DNA of 64,000 nucleotides from a virus. The stretch covers positions 1-64,000 of the IMG/VR virus record IMGVR_UViG_3300031787_000060. One strand, 5' to 3'. Shown here piece by piece: positions 54,064-63,019 of the stretch. Numbering within the stretch: position 1 is the stretch's first letter; each line of letters opens with the position of its first letter. The position numbers and the translations under genes were made by a program. The notes beneath the pieces were generated by a model, which was given only the letters and a program-made list of their open reading frames with translations, made no database searches and had not been told where the DNA came from.

Positions 54064-54805
54064 TTTTAAAATATTAAAAACAAATATTGATAAGGGTATT
54101 AATATCCCAATCAATATGAATTGGGACTTTTTGGATAGAGAAGATGCTCTTAATTTGTATGAGGAACAAATTATTACTGAAATAATTGGTGAACCTGAAA
54201 ATTATGAAACCGCAAGATTTTCATATCCATATCCTTTTAAGTATGTTTTTAATTTTAAAAACAGTGGTGATACTGATTGGGTAAATAGTTATGTTGAATC
54301 AGGAAGATTTACACAACCTCAAGTTTTAAATAAGACAACTGCATTTATGAAATCATTTTTCAAGATTGATTTCTACGATAGTCAAAATACTTTAAGAAGA
54401 AGAAATTTTCTAACTGTTATTTTAAACAAAAAAAATGATACTACAGATGTTGATTTAGGAAATAATCAAGGAACGGGTAAACTATCAATACCTAGTTATA
54501 GTTTGAACCCATTAACTAATCCTGAAGGTTTTTACCTTTATTGGTTTGAAAATCCTGAAATATTAAATTTAACAAAATTGTATATGACTGTTAAATTTTT
54601 TGATGGTTCGGATGGAACTTTTACAACATTTACAACAAAAAAACAGACCGATTCATCGACACCATATCGATTGACGACTGATTATTTTATGAGAGAAGTT
54701 AATTTTAATTTTACTCAACAAACATATACAATAAATAATATTGATACACAAAATCCACTTTCAACGAATAATTGGTATGAGTATAAAAATCCACCTACAG
54801 TATAA
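54050..54805 (+). CDS. Hypothetical baseplate-region structural protein
   Basis: A 251-residue protein that overlaps the previous gene by 14 bases. A GTG two codons after the ATG is an alternative start and would give an N-terminus (N-N-F-K-I-L-K) aligned with the previous protein's. The middle contains Y-P-Y-P-F-K-Y-V-F-N-F-K and a F-Y-L-Y-W-F-E-N-P-E segment, all beta/aromatic in character. No catalytic motif is seen. It is co-translated with its neighbours and is most likely a wedge or fibre-hinge component. Confidence 0.6.
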   Translation: MVVNNFKILKTNIDKGINIPINMNWDFLDREDALNLYEEQIITEIIGEPENYETARFSYPYPFKYVFNFKNSGDTDWVNSYVESGRFTQPQVLNKTTAFMKSFFKIDFYDSQNTLRRRNFLTVILNKKNDTTDVDLGNNQGTGKLSIPSYSLNPLTNPEGFYLYWFENPEILNLTKLYMTVKFFDGSDGTFTTFTTKKQTDSSTPYRLTTDYFMREVNFNFTQQTYTINNIDTQNPLSTNNWYEYKNPPTV

Positions 54806-54807
54806 AA

Positions 54808-55893
54808 ATGGAAATAATTAAAATTAAAATATCTCCTGAATTTTTAGAATCAGATATTGTACAAGTAACATCTAGTGGGTATACTTTTGGAGTATATACT
54901 GGATTGACAAGTATATTACAAGGTAATACTGGTGGAACATCATTACTTACAGGACTTACATTTCCTATTTTATTAAAACAAAAGTATCAAGACATTGGTT
55001 ACTATGATGGATTTGATGGGAATATTACACAACAAGTTATTTCTGCAAACTTTTCATTTACTGCGTCAACTGAAAGTCCATACACTGTTAGTTTATTTAA
55101 TAACTCAAGTGAGGGTGCAGTTTATTTAATTGACTCAACATATACAATAGATTGGGGTGATGGGAGTTCACAAGTTATAAATTCTTTTTATCCTGAATTT
55201 ATAAATCACACTTATGCAAATCCTTTACCTAACCCAACAAGTTACACCATTACATTAAGACAAGAAAACATGTGGGGGACTGTTACGACAACAAAAACAG
55301 TTAATGTTCCTTATTCACCTGTGGACAACTCAAATCCATATGGAACTGTGACTTTTGCAAATACAAGTGGAAGTTGGAGTGCCAGTCCTCAAACATATAA
55401 TTTTATTTACACTGCGGATTCATATAATGAAATTGCGTATCAAATAGGTTCATACTATGGACAAGTACCTTATTTTATTACAGGGGTAACAACGTCAAGA
55501 TTAGAGGATTTATCATTGTATGGGCCGACACAATACCAAGTGGGGCAGACGGTTAATTTACCTGGAGGTGGGTATGGTGTTGTTAATTATTTAACGTCAC
55601 AACAAACAGGATATACTATAAACAATACTGACTATATTGACTTTTCGGGTGGGACATCAATTTTTGTTGTGGCTTCTTCAGGATTAACTTCAGATATGTT
55701 AGTTCAAAGTGCTATTACAAAGAATGAAGTTCTTATGAATGTAATAGACCAACCTCAATTATTTTCAAGTGTTTTTGTTGAACGAGGTAAAAACTCTGCG
55801 TTGGAAAACTTCAGAAGAATTGGTGAAGTTTCAACAATGTCGGATTTGGTAAATTACGGATATAATTTTTTCAACATACAAAACAGTCAATAA
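54808..55893 (+). CDS. PKD-domain structural protein of the baseplate region
   Basis: A 361-residue protein beginning 2 bases after the previous stop. Residues about 75-170 form a PKD-like immunoglobulin domain: Y-T-I-D-W-G-D-G-S-S, then F-I-N-H-T-Y-A-N and S-Y-T-I-T-L-R, with the D-W-G-D-G turn that defines the family. The C-terminal 70 residues, with Q-P-Q-L-F-S-S-V-F-V-E-R-G-K-N-S and E-x-x-R-R-I-G-E-V, are a helical anchor type I associate with baseplate-linked proteins of Bacteroidota phages. PKD domains are spacers or binding modules in bacterial surface proteins. It may mount fibres on the baseplate. Confidence 0.65.
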   Translation: MEIIKIKISPEFLESDIVQVTSSGYTFGVYTGLTSILQGNTGGTSLLTGLTFPILLKQKYQDIGYYDGFDGNITQQVISANFSFTASTESPYTVSLFNNSSEGAVYLIDSTYTIDWGDGSSQVINSFYPEFINHTYANPLPNPTSYTITLRQENMWGTVTTTKTVNVPYSPVDNSNPYGTVTFANTSGSWSASPQTYNFIYTADSYNEIAYQIGSYYGQVPYFITGVTTSRLEDLSLYGPTQYQVGQTVNLPGGGYGVVNYLTSQQTGYTINNTDYIDFSGGTSIFVVASSGLTSDMLVQSAITKNEVLMNVIDQPQLFSSVFVERGKNSALENFRRIGEVSTMSDLVNYGYNFFNIQNSQ

Positions 55894-55906
55894 AATTAAA
55901 AATTAA

Positions 55907-55913
55907 TATTTAT
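55907..55913 (+). promoter_or_regulatory. Late-type promoter motif (TATTTAT)
   Basis: TTAATATTTATACTAATAAGG, 16 bases before the ATG at 55930. It gives the downstream fibre genes an independent late start. Confidence 0.6.
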
Positions 55914-55929
55914 ACTAATAAGGTAAAAA

Positions 55930-56835
55930 ATGGCAACAGGTAATTATGGAACAGTAAGATTGGCGGATGTAAGTCCAGCTGATGTGGAAATAATAATGAA
56001 TTATACACCATCAAGAGATTTCACTAATAATTTCATCTTGAAAAAATTAGATGCTCTTGAGTTGTTACAACCTTATTTTAGTAATCCTGCGATTGGTGGG
56101 CAAACAAATGAAATTTTAGGTGGGATGTATAATTTAAAATTACCATCTTCAGAATTTAATAATCTTGGAATTTATAACCTATTAATTAGACCAGTTCAAA
56201 TTAGAACTGAAATTCTTGATTGTGGGGTATTACAAGCATTACCAAATGTTAAGGGTATTATTATCGATTTAACAAATGTACCCCAAGAATTTTTAAACAG
56301 GTTTGTTCCACAAGGATTGGTGGGTTATCGAATAGAATATTTGAATAGTGATGGTACAAAAAATACTAATTTTTTTAGAATAATTACTTCTTCATTTTAT
56401 TGTGAGGCGGTAGTTGCAAATACTAATAATACATCAGATAAAGCACAAAGATGGGTTTATAGTGATGGTGAAACTAATCTTTTATTTTGTACAGTTTCAC
56501 CAAGTTCATCACCCTCAAACAAACCAAATGCAACACCTTATATTGGAGCTGCGGGACAAAATATTATTTTAACAAATACTTTTTTTGACCCAATAATGAT
56601 TGAAGTTGAAATTGTTGAAAATGATATCTCAACATTGGCAATTGCTCTTTATGGTAATCAAACTAAATCTATTGAAGATGGTATATACACCATTTATGAC
56701 ACAAATAACAACATTTACAAACAATACAATTTGTATGAAATTAGAAGTCAATTTAATGAGTTGTTATATGAGGTTAGACAAAATAGAGGAAGTAATATTG
56801 ATACAACTAAAAATTTTGATAATATCACAGCTTAA
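55930..56835 (+). CDS. Hypothetical baseplate-region protein
   Basis: A 301-residue protein. The N-terminus (G-T-V-R-L-A-D-V-S-P-A-D-V-E-I-I) and two helical segments are followed by beta-rich sequence with G-V-L-Q-A-L-P-N-V-K-G-I-I-I-D-L-T and, near the end, helices with Y-E-I-R-S-Q-F-N-E-L-L-Y-E-V-R. A Ser/Pro-rich turn occurs at about 188-205. No family is recognised. The stop and the next start share TAATG, so it is coupled to the tail-protein-I-like gene and probably contacts it in the wedge. Confidence 0.6.
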   Translation: MATGNYGTVRLADVSPADVEIIMNYTPSRDFTNNFILKKLDALELLQPYFSNPAIGGQTNEILGGMYNLKLPSSEFNNLGIYNLLIRPVQIRTEILDCGVLQALPNVKGIIIDLTNVPQEFLNRFVPQGLVGYRIEYLNSDGTKNTNFFRIITSSFYCEAVVANTNNTSDKAQRWVYSDGETNLLFCTVSPSSSPSNKPNATPYIGAAGQNIILTNTFFDPIMIEVEIVENDISTLAIALYGNQTKSIEDGIYTIYDTNNNIYKQYNLYEIRSQFNELLYEVRQNRGSNIDTTKNFDNITA

Positions 56836-59798
56836 TGGCGACTTATAAATGTCCACCACAAAATAGAAACTTTTCGGATAATCTTGTTGGTTTACAACTG
56901 ACTGATGGTGGGGGACTTACGCTTGGTACTTTTGAATTTTCAACAAGTATTACGGAAAAAGTTAATAGAAATTTTGAAACTGGTACATTTTCATCATTAT
57001 TTAATAATGATGATTTAAATTTAACACCTGAATTAGCGGCATCTGTTTATAACAATAATTTCAGATTATACCCAAATTTTGATGAAACTGATGTTACAAA
57101 TTTTGTATCCTATGGTTCATTAAGTAAACGATTAGAAGTTGCGATTAATAATGTCTTAAATTATTTTCCAGCGGCGTTAGAAATAAGAAATTATACATCA
57201 GGTTCAACAACTGCAAATACTGCGGTTAATATTAGTTATAATGGTAATTTAGATGAAACTGTATTAACTATTCCTTGGCAAACAATAAGTAATCCTTTTA
57301 ATATTGATTATAGAATTAATGCCACTGTTTTTATTAGTAGTTTAGGATTTCCTGTTTCAAAATATAGAAATTTAACAAATCAATTTAGAAGTTATTCATT
57401 ATTTCTTAGCGGGCAAAGTTATGAGTTAAATTATATTGATACAACCTCTGATTTTTCAACCGACCTAACAATATATGTTAAAGGTAACCCATTTAGTGGA
57501 TTAACAACATTTTCTCAAAATTTTGTTGTTAGACCAAATGATACTATAGTAAATGAAGTTTTTAATCTTGAGTTAGGAGAAATTGAAGAAGCGTTATTAA
57601 ATAGATACTCTAACCCAATATATACGTACCAATATCAAACACCATCTGAATCGGATGATGGTTACATTTCAAATGTTGTACGCTCAATTACTTGGCCATT
57701 AGGTGGTGTATGGAATATTGATATTAGTTCTTTTGGATATGAAAATTATATATCTGAATTACAGATATTAGGTGCAAGTTATGATGAAAATAAAACAAAT
57801 TTAGTATCTAGATTTTACACAACAAATGCGTTAAAGGAATTTGATACTGTAGATGAGAAGGTTGATAAGACTTTAAAAATTTATGGTAGAAGTTTCGATG
57901 AGACTAAAAAATATATTGATGGTATACAATATGTTAATTCCGTAAATTATAATATTGGAAATGACATACCTTCAGGTTTAGTAACTAATTTAGCCCAAAC
58001 ACTTGGTTGGTCAATCAGAATGTCACCGATTGCAAATGCTGACTTTTTAGAGTCGGTTTATGGTACAACTGATAATGCGTTTCCTGCTTACTCTACAAGT
58101 CAAACAAAACAAGATTTAAACAATCAATATTTTAGAAATTTAATTCTTAATTCATCTTATTTATATAGGTCTAAAGGTACAAGAAAGGCGATTGAATTTT
58201 TATTGGGTTTTATTGGAGCACCTAACGCTCTTGTTGAATTTAATGAAAACGTTTATTTGGCGGATACAAACATTAATATTGAAAGATTTAATTTATTGTA
58301 TTCCCAAATTTCAGGTGGAACATATACCCCACAGTTTACGGTTTTAAATAGTGGTAATACGTATAATTTCCAAGGGGTAACATATACCGCATTTACACAA
58401 TCAGGTGTTACAATTCCGACAAATACAACATTATCTGATTATCCTATTGACAGTGAGGGTTATCCTGTAAATCCTGCGTTTACTCAAGGAACAACAAGTA
58501 GACCAAGTTTTTATTTCCAAAAAGGTGCTGGTTGGATTGAATCTACAGTACAACATAGAGCACCTGAAGAAATTAATTATAATACAAGTGTATATACAGG
58601 ACAAAATGTTAACATTCAGACTAGCTTAGAACCATTCACATATGGTCAAAAATTCTTAGATAGATTTAGAAATTTCCCATTCATGGATATGGGATTTAAT
58701 CTTAAAAAAGTTCAGGATAATAAAAAGAGTTGGACTAATGAAGATGTTGGATTAAGAAAAAATATTGATAATTTGTTTAATGCTTATTACCCAATATCAA
58801 CTGATAGGTTATTACTTAATGTTAAGAATATTGAAATATTCTTAAATCCAGCTCAAGCTCTTGCTTATGATGTTTGGTATGTTTCGTCAACCAAAAATTA
58901 CCCAATACCTTACACAGGATTATCTACACCATATCCACAGATAGGTGGTATTGATTGGACTTTTATTAACCCACAACCACAAAATAAAACTTTTTATGAG
59001 TTTTATAAAACATTTTGGTTAAACATGATAAATGTTAGAAATCGACAATTTTCATCCGACGGAAAAACAAGTGGTTATCCAACATTACAATCACTATTTT
59101 GGAAATACCTTACAATGTATCAAGATACAGGATTAACTAATGATAATTTTGGTTATCAAAATATGATTGAGTATATTAATGGATTAGGTGATTTTTGGAT
59201 TAAATTAATTGAACAATTTGTCCCAGCAACAACTATTTGGAATACAGGAACAAAGTTTGAAAATTCAATATTCCATAGACAGAAGTTTATTTATCGAATG
59301 CAAAGAGGTTGTCAATTGGTATTACAAGAAGTTGTAGGGCCAGTTACAACGGGAACTTTACAAACTAATGGTTGTGACTCATATACGTTTAATATTGATA
59401 TACCATCAATTCAAAATATTGGGGATGGTTTAAATATTGTTGCACAACAGTTGGCTACTGAACAAGGGTTTACCGCAGGGTATACTATTGTTAGTGCAAC
59501 TTATGGATTTGGTTTTACATTAACTCACGTTGACACAGGTGAAGAATATACATTTGAGTATAATAATGGGCCAACCTACTATTACACTTCTATCCTACCA
59601 ACAGAAACACAATGGGTTAACACAATTAATCAAGGATTAGTATATTTTGCAAACAGTGGAATTAATAATGATGCTGGTGTACAAATAGTTTATGATAGTA
59701 ATACAAGTCAATTACAATTAATATCAACAATATGCGGATTTGATGATGTTGTTATAAGTGATATAAACATATTATATAATATACAGATACAAGGATAA
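56835..59798 (+). CDS. Large wedge protein with tail-protein-I-like region (gp7-like candidate)
   Basis: A 987-residue protein. Residues about 320-480 resemble the tail protein I type of phage P2 and equivalent wedge proteins: helices around D-E-K-V-D-K-T-L-K-I-Y-G-R, L-A-Q-T-L-G-W and the conserved Y-R-S-K-G-T-R-K-A-I-E-F-L-L-G-F-I-G-A (about 447-466). Before it is a beta-type region and after it an aromatic region (about 700-840) with W-L-N-M-I-N-V-R-N-R-Q and an E-Q-F-V-P-A-T-T-I-W segment that recurs in large wedge proteins. T4 gp7 is 1032 residues and sits in the same place in the wedge, so this is the best candidate. The C-terminal 130 residues contain several Cys and may bind the next protein. 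Confidence 0.6.
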   Translation: MATYKCPPQNRNFSDNLVGLQLTDGGGLTLGTFEFSTSITEKVNRNFETGTFSSLFNNDDLNLTPELAASVYNNNFRLYPNFDETDVTNFVSYGSLSKRLEVAINNVLNYFPAALEIRNYTSGSTTANTAVNISYNGNLDETVLTIPWQTISNPFNIDYRINATVFISSLGFPVSKYRNLTNQFRSYSLFLSGQSYELNYIDTTSDFSTDLTIYVKGNPFSGLTTFSQNFVVRPNDTIVNEVFNLELGEIEEALLNRYSNPIYTYQYQTPSESDDGYISNVVRSITWPLGGVWNIDISSFGYENYISELQILGASYDENKTNLVSRFYTTNALKEFDTVDEKVDKTLKIYGRSFDETKKYIDGIQYVNSVNYNIGNDIPSGLVTNLAQTLGWSIRMSPIANADFLESVYGTTDNAFPAYSTSQTKQDLNNQYFRNLILNSSYLYRSKGTRKAIEFLLGFIGAPNALVEFNENVYLADTNINIERFNLLYSQISGGTYTPQFTVLNSGNTYNFQGVTYTAFTQSGVTIPTNTTLSDYPIDSEGYPVNPAFTQGTTSRPSFYFQKGAGWIESTVQHRAPEEINYNTSVYTGQNVNIQTSLEPFTYGQKFLDRFRNFPFMDMGFNLKKVQDNKKSWTNEDVGLRKNIDNLFNAYYPISTDRLLLNVKNIEIFLNPAQALAYDVWYVSSTKNYPIPYTGLSTPYPQIGGIDWTFINPQPQNKTFYEFYKTFWLNMINVRNRQFSSDGKTSGYPTLQSLFWKYLTMYQDTGLTNDNFGYQNMIEYINGLGDFWIKLIEQFVPATTIWNTGTKFENSIFHRQKFIYRMQRGCQLVLQEVVGPVTTGTLQTNGCDSYTFNIDIPSIQNIGDGLNIVAQQLATEQGFTAGYTIVSATYGFGFTLTHVDTGEEYTFEYNNGPTYYYTSILPTETQWVNTINQGLVYFANSGINNDAGVQIVYDSNTSQLQLISTICGFDDVVISDINILYNIQIQG

Positions 59799-61978
59799 TG
59801 GCAAATACTATTTATACAATAAATTTAACGGGAGATTGTTCAAACACATCATCAGGTTCCGCACTTATTAATTTAGTTGGTTCAAGTCCTTATACGATTG
59901 GTTGGGAAAATAACGTATTACCATCCTCAACTTTTTCTACGAGTTCTTATTCTGTTACAGGATTAAGCGCGGGTACTTATGGGTTTAGTATTACCGCTTC
60001 AACATTCCCGACAAATGAAGTTATTGGGCCAATATATTTTAATATTGTTTCTGCAAGTACTGCTTACATTGAAACTTCAGAATTTGTAACTTGTCAACCG
60101 GATAGTGCTTATTTAACAGTTATTACTACAGGTACCACAAATGGTGTGATTCAAAATCCATTGGGTACTTTTGTTGGTGCAACAATTAATTTATATAAAG
60201 ATTATGTTTATTATGCTTCAGCAACTTCAGTTAACACTTCATATTCTTTTTTAAATTTATCTGAAGGTATGTATTATGCTGAAGTTACAGGTGACGGTAA
60301 TTGTCCTTGTGAAACAGAGTCGGTCATAATACATACTAATCCAAATACATTAGATTTTGAATTTTATGTTATTAACAATCCATCTTGTTCACAACAAAGT
60401 GGTAAAATTTATGTCACAGGAATTACTGGAGTTTCACCATTTATATATGAGTGGTCACCTACTGTCGGTGGTACTGGTGATACATTTGTGACTGGATTAA
60501 CTCAAGGCTCGTACAATTTAACTGTAATAGACGCAAATGGATGTAGTTTAACTAAAACAACAACTATTACAAATGCTGAACCGATATCATTCATATCTTA
60601 TACTACTACACCACCGACTTGTTTTAATGCTGACGGGAGTATAACATTTAATATTACAGGTGGAACGGCTCCGTATTTTTACTTATTAAGTAATGGTGAT
60701 TCAGTTACAACATATGGTACATCTGTAACATTTAATAATATTGGGTCAGGAAGTTATACTCTAACAGTAACTGATGTTTCGTTATGTAGTTTTTCAACGG
60801 AGGTTGATTTTTTAGTCCCAAGAAGTTTTTCATTAGTTTCTGAAACAGTTTCAAACTCACAATGTTCATATAATAGTGGGTCAATAACTGTTACATTATT
60901 AGGTGGTACTCCTCCATTTATTTATTCTTTAAGTAATAATAGTGGTGTAACAACAACTAATACCTCGATACTTCAAACCAATACATTTAACAGTTTAGAA
61001 TCAGGTACATATACTTTAACAATTAATGATAGTAGTAGTGCTTGTACTTATACTAATAATATTACAGTATTAAATGATACATCATTTAATTTTTCTATTA
61101 CAGGAAACAGTACTTATTGTGGTCTTAATGATGGGTCTATTAATATATCAGTAACTCCAAGTTATACATCTTCAACATTTTATACGTATTCATTATCAAA
61201 TGGGGCTAGTTCATACCCAACAACGTCAACAACATACACCTTTACTAATTTACCTTCGGGTGATTACGACGTAACCATTCAAAATCTTTCAGGATGTACT
61301 CAAACTACATCAACTACAATTGATTATTTAGCTCCTTACCAATTTGCATTATACGGCACTGATTGTATAAATGGTAGTGGTGGGACAATAAGTGTGTTAT
61401 TGAATGAAAGTATTGGGCCTTTTAATTTTATTTGGAGTGATAATGTTAATGGTCAAAGTGGTACATATATTACAGGTTTAACTGCGGGTACTTATGTATT
61501 AACTGTTAGCGGTACAAGTAATTGTGAAACAACTAAATCAATTGATATTAGTTGTAACCCATTAAGAACCGCTAGTTCAACTTACAAATATACAATTGGT
61601 GATAAAACATATTTACCTTCATCAATATTTAATTTTACAAAAATGTTAAATGAGGGGTATTTGTCATTAACGACAGGACATGAAGATTGTAAACTTAAAT
61701 ACGCTAAATTTAATTGTGATATAGAACTTGCCGGAACGGTTTATTCCGGTACTTTCTTTACAACAACATCTTTATCTAATTCACCGACAGTAACAGTATT
61801 TAAAACGGCAATTGACGCTTTAATCAATACTATACCTGATATTAAATCTTACGAGGTTAATTTACTGACAAATACAATTAGTATTGAATCAGATGTTGTT
61901 GGTGGTGTTGAAGTTTATAAAGATGAAGTATTAACTATATCTGTAAGAATAGATTATAGTATATCTTGTCGTACTTAA
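59798..61978 (+). CDS. Tail fibre/adhesin made of SprB-like repeats
   Basis: A 726-residue protein. About seven immunoglobulin-like modules of 65-85 residues start near residues 10, 90, 195, 270, 352, 437 and 519. The clearest have the SprB pattern: C near the start, G-x-I-x-V/F, G-G-T-x-P-(F/Y)-x-Y-x-(W/L)-S, then G-L-x-x-G-(S/T)-Y-x-L-T-V-x-D and a closing C (e.g. T-Q-G-S-Y-N-L-T-V-I-D-A-N-G-C-S). SprB repeats are known from the giant gliding adhesin of Flavobacterium and other Bacteroidota surface proteins. A non-repeat domain (about 590-726) ends the protein and may be the anchor or tip. It starts within the preceding stop (TAATG). Receptor binding or mimicry of host surface proteins is the likely role. 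Confidence 0.8.
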   Translation: MANTIYTINLTGDCSNTSSGSALINLVGSSPYTIGWENNVLPSSTFSTSSYSVTGLSAGTYGFSITASTFPTNEVIGPIYFNIVSASTAYIETSEFVTCQPDSAYLTVITTGTTNGVIQNPLGTFVGATINLYKDYVYYASATSVNTSYSFLNLSEGMYYAEVTGDGNCPCETESVIIHTNPNTLDFEFYVINNPSCSQQSGKIYVTGITGVSPFIYEWSPTVGGTGDTFVTGLTQGSYNLTVIDANGCSLTKTTTITNAEPISFISYTTTPPTCFNADGSITFNITGGTAPYFYLLSNGDSVTTYGTSVTFNNIGSGSYTLTVTDVSLCSFSTEVDFLVPRSFSLVSETVSNSQCSYNSGSITVTLLGGTPPFIYSLSNNSGVTTTNTSILQTNTFNSLESGTYTLTINDSSSACTYTNNITVLNDTSFNFSITGNSTYCGLNDGSINISVTPSYTSSTFYTYSLSNGASSYPTTSTTYTFTNLPSGDYDVTIQNLSGCTQTTSTTIDYLAPYQFALYGTDCINGSGGTISVLLNESIGPFNFIWSDNVNGQSGTYITGLTAGTYVLTVSGTSNCETTKSIDISCNPLRTASSTYKYTIGDKTYLPSSIFNFTKMLNEGYLSLTTGHEDCKLKYAKFNCDIELAGTVYSGTFFTTTSLSNSPTVTVFKTAIDALINTIPDIKSYEVNLLTNTISIESDVVGGVEVYKDEVLTISVRIDYSISCRT

Positions 61979-61992
61979 AATAGTTGAAAAAC

Positions 61993-61999
61993 TATTTAT
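61993..61999 (+). promoter_or_regulatory. Late-type promoter motif (TATTTAT)
   Basis: AAACTATTTATCATTAAATG: the motif ends 6 bases before the ATG at 62006. Confidence 0.55.
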
Positions 62000-62005
62000 C
62001 ATTAA

Positions 62006-63010
62006 ATGAGTTTAGTAACAATAGATAGTTTGGGAGGAACACCTCCTTATGTTATTTCAGTTTGTGATATATTTCAATATTCTTGTCAAACTGTGACAAC
62101 TATATATGATTATATTCCACCATCTGTTAGTTTTAATATTCCGAGTCCATATTCATCGGCACCAAAAGTTTTAATTAAAATAGTTGATTCAACAGGATGT
62201 GTTTTTACACAAGAATATATATGTGTAACACCAACACCAACACCAAGTATTACTCCAAGTGTTACTCCAACAATTTCTTTAACTCCGTCAAATACTCCAA
62301 CACCAAGTATCACTCCATCATTTACACCGACACCGAGTATAACACCAAGTATTACACCTACACAAACAGTTACACCATCTCATACCCCAACTCAGACAAT
62401 TACTCCAACTGTTACAAGAACCCCTACTCCAACTGTGACACCTGAAACTCCTATTTACGCTTATTTATTCATTGAACCGTATTCAGGTTCATCAAGTATT
62501 GGTTCATACATGAACTCACTTGGCTCAAGTTTTTATGGGTTTACAAATACTACACAACCGAGTAGTTCAGCGAGTACATTTGATTTGGACATGAATAAAT
62601 ATGTTAATTTTTCGGGATGGACAACAGGATTGTTTCCAAGTATTATAAAACAAATTGTGCCAGGAACAAGTGGGGGATTTGATACATATGGTAATCCGTA
62701 TATTCGATATAATTTCCCAACAGTTAAAGTACCTGAAAATACTATTGGATGTAAAGCATGGTACACTTGGATAATACCGACTAATTTAACAAATAACCAA
62801 TATCAGATTGAGATTGATTTAGGAATTGTAAATCCAAATGTCTTTACAAGTGTAAAGATGGAACCGACAATTTATACTAATACATTTACTTATACGGGTA
62901 ATACTATTGCAAAAACAACTTATAGAGTTTATACTACATACCCATCAAATACATTTGAATTGGATAATACTTACGACCTTTATTTTAGAGGAAGTAAGGT
63001 TGATATATAA
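62006..63010 (+). CDS. Tail fibre protein with SprB-like start, Thr-Pro linker and C-terminal beta domain
   Basis: A 334-residue protein in three parts. Residues 1-73 read like one SprB-type module ([10 protein letters not shown], closing V-D-S-T-G-C-V-F). Residues about 74-148 are a Thr-Pro/Ser linker ([10 protein letters not shown] type). The last 185 residues are beta-rich, with no Cys pair, and contain [10 protein letters not shown] and a W-Y-T-W-I-I-P strand, probably a binding head. The architecture repeats, on a smaller scale, the linker layout of the fibre at 2664. It has its own late promoter. Confidence 0.7.
   Translation: MSLVTIDSLGGTPPYVISVCDIFQYSCQTVTTIYDYIPPSVSFNIPSPYSSAPKVLIKIVDSTGCVFTQEYICVTPTPTPSITPSVTPTISLTPSNTPTPSITPSFTPTPSITPSITPTQTVTPSHTPTQTITPTVTRTPTPTVTPETPIYAYLFIEPYSGSSSIGSYMNSLGSSFYGFTNTTQPSSSASTFDLDMNKYVNFSGWTTGLFPSIIKQIVPGTSGGFDTYGNPYIRYNFPTVKVPENTIGCKAWYTWIIPTNLTNNQYQIEIDLGIVNPNVFTSVKMEPTIYTNTFTYTGNTIAKTTYRVYTTYPSNTFELDNTYDLYFRGSKVDI
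62227..62450 (+). repeat. Low-complexity Thr-Pro linker-coding repeat
   Basis: Imperfect repeats of 6 to 24 bases encode [13 protein letters not shown]-type sequence. Units such as ACACCAAGTATTACTCC recur with small changes, as expected for slippage or recombination. It has the same composition as the repeat at 4801-5172. Confidence 0.8.
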
Positions 63011-63019
63011 TTATAGTAA

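Noticed and set aside
62110-62445. Open frames on both strands in the second Thr-Pro repeat
   Set aside because: Same reason as for the first repeat; only the fibre frame extends with sensible protein on both sides.
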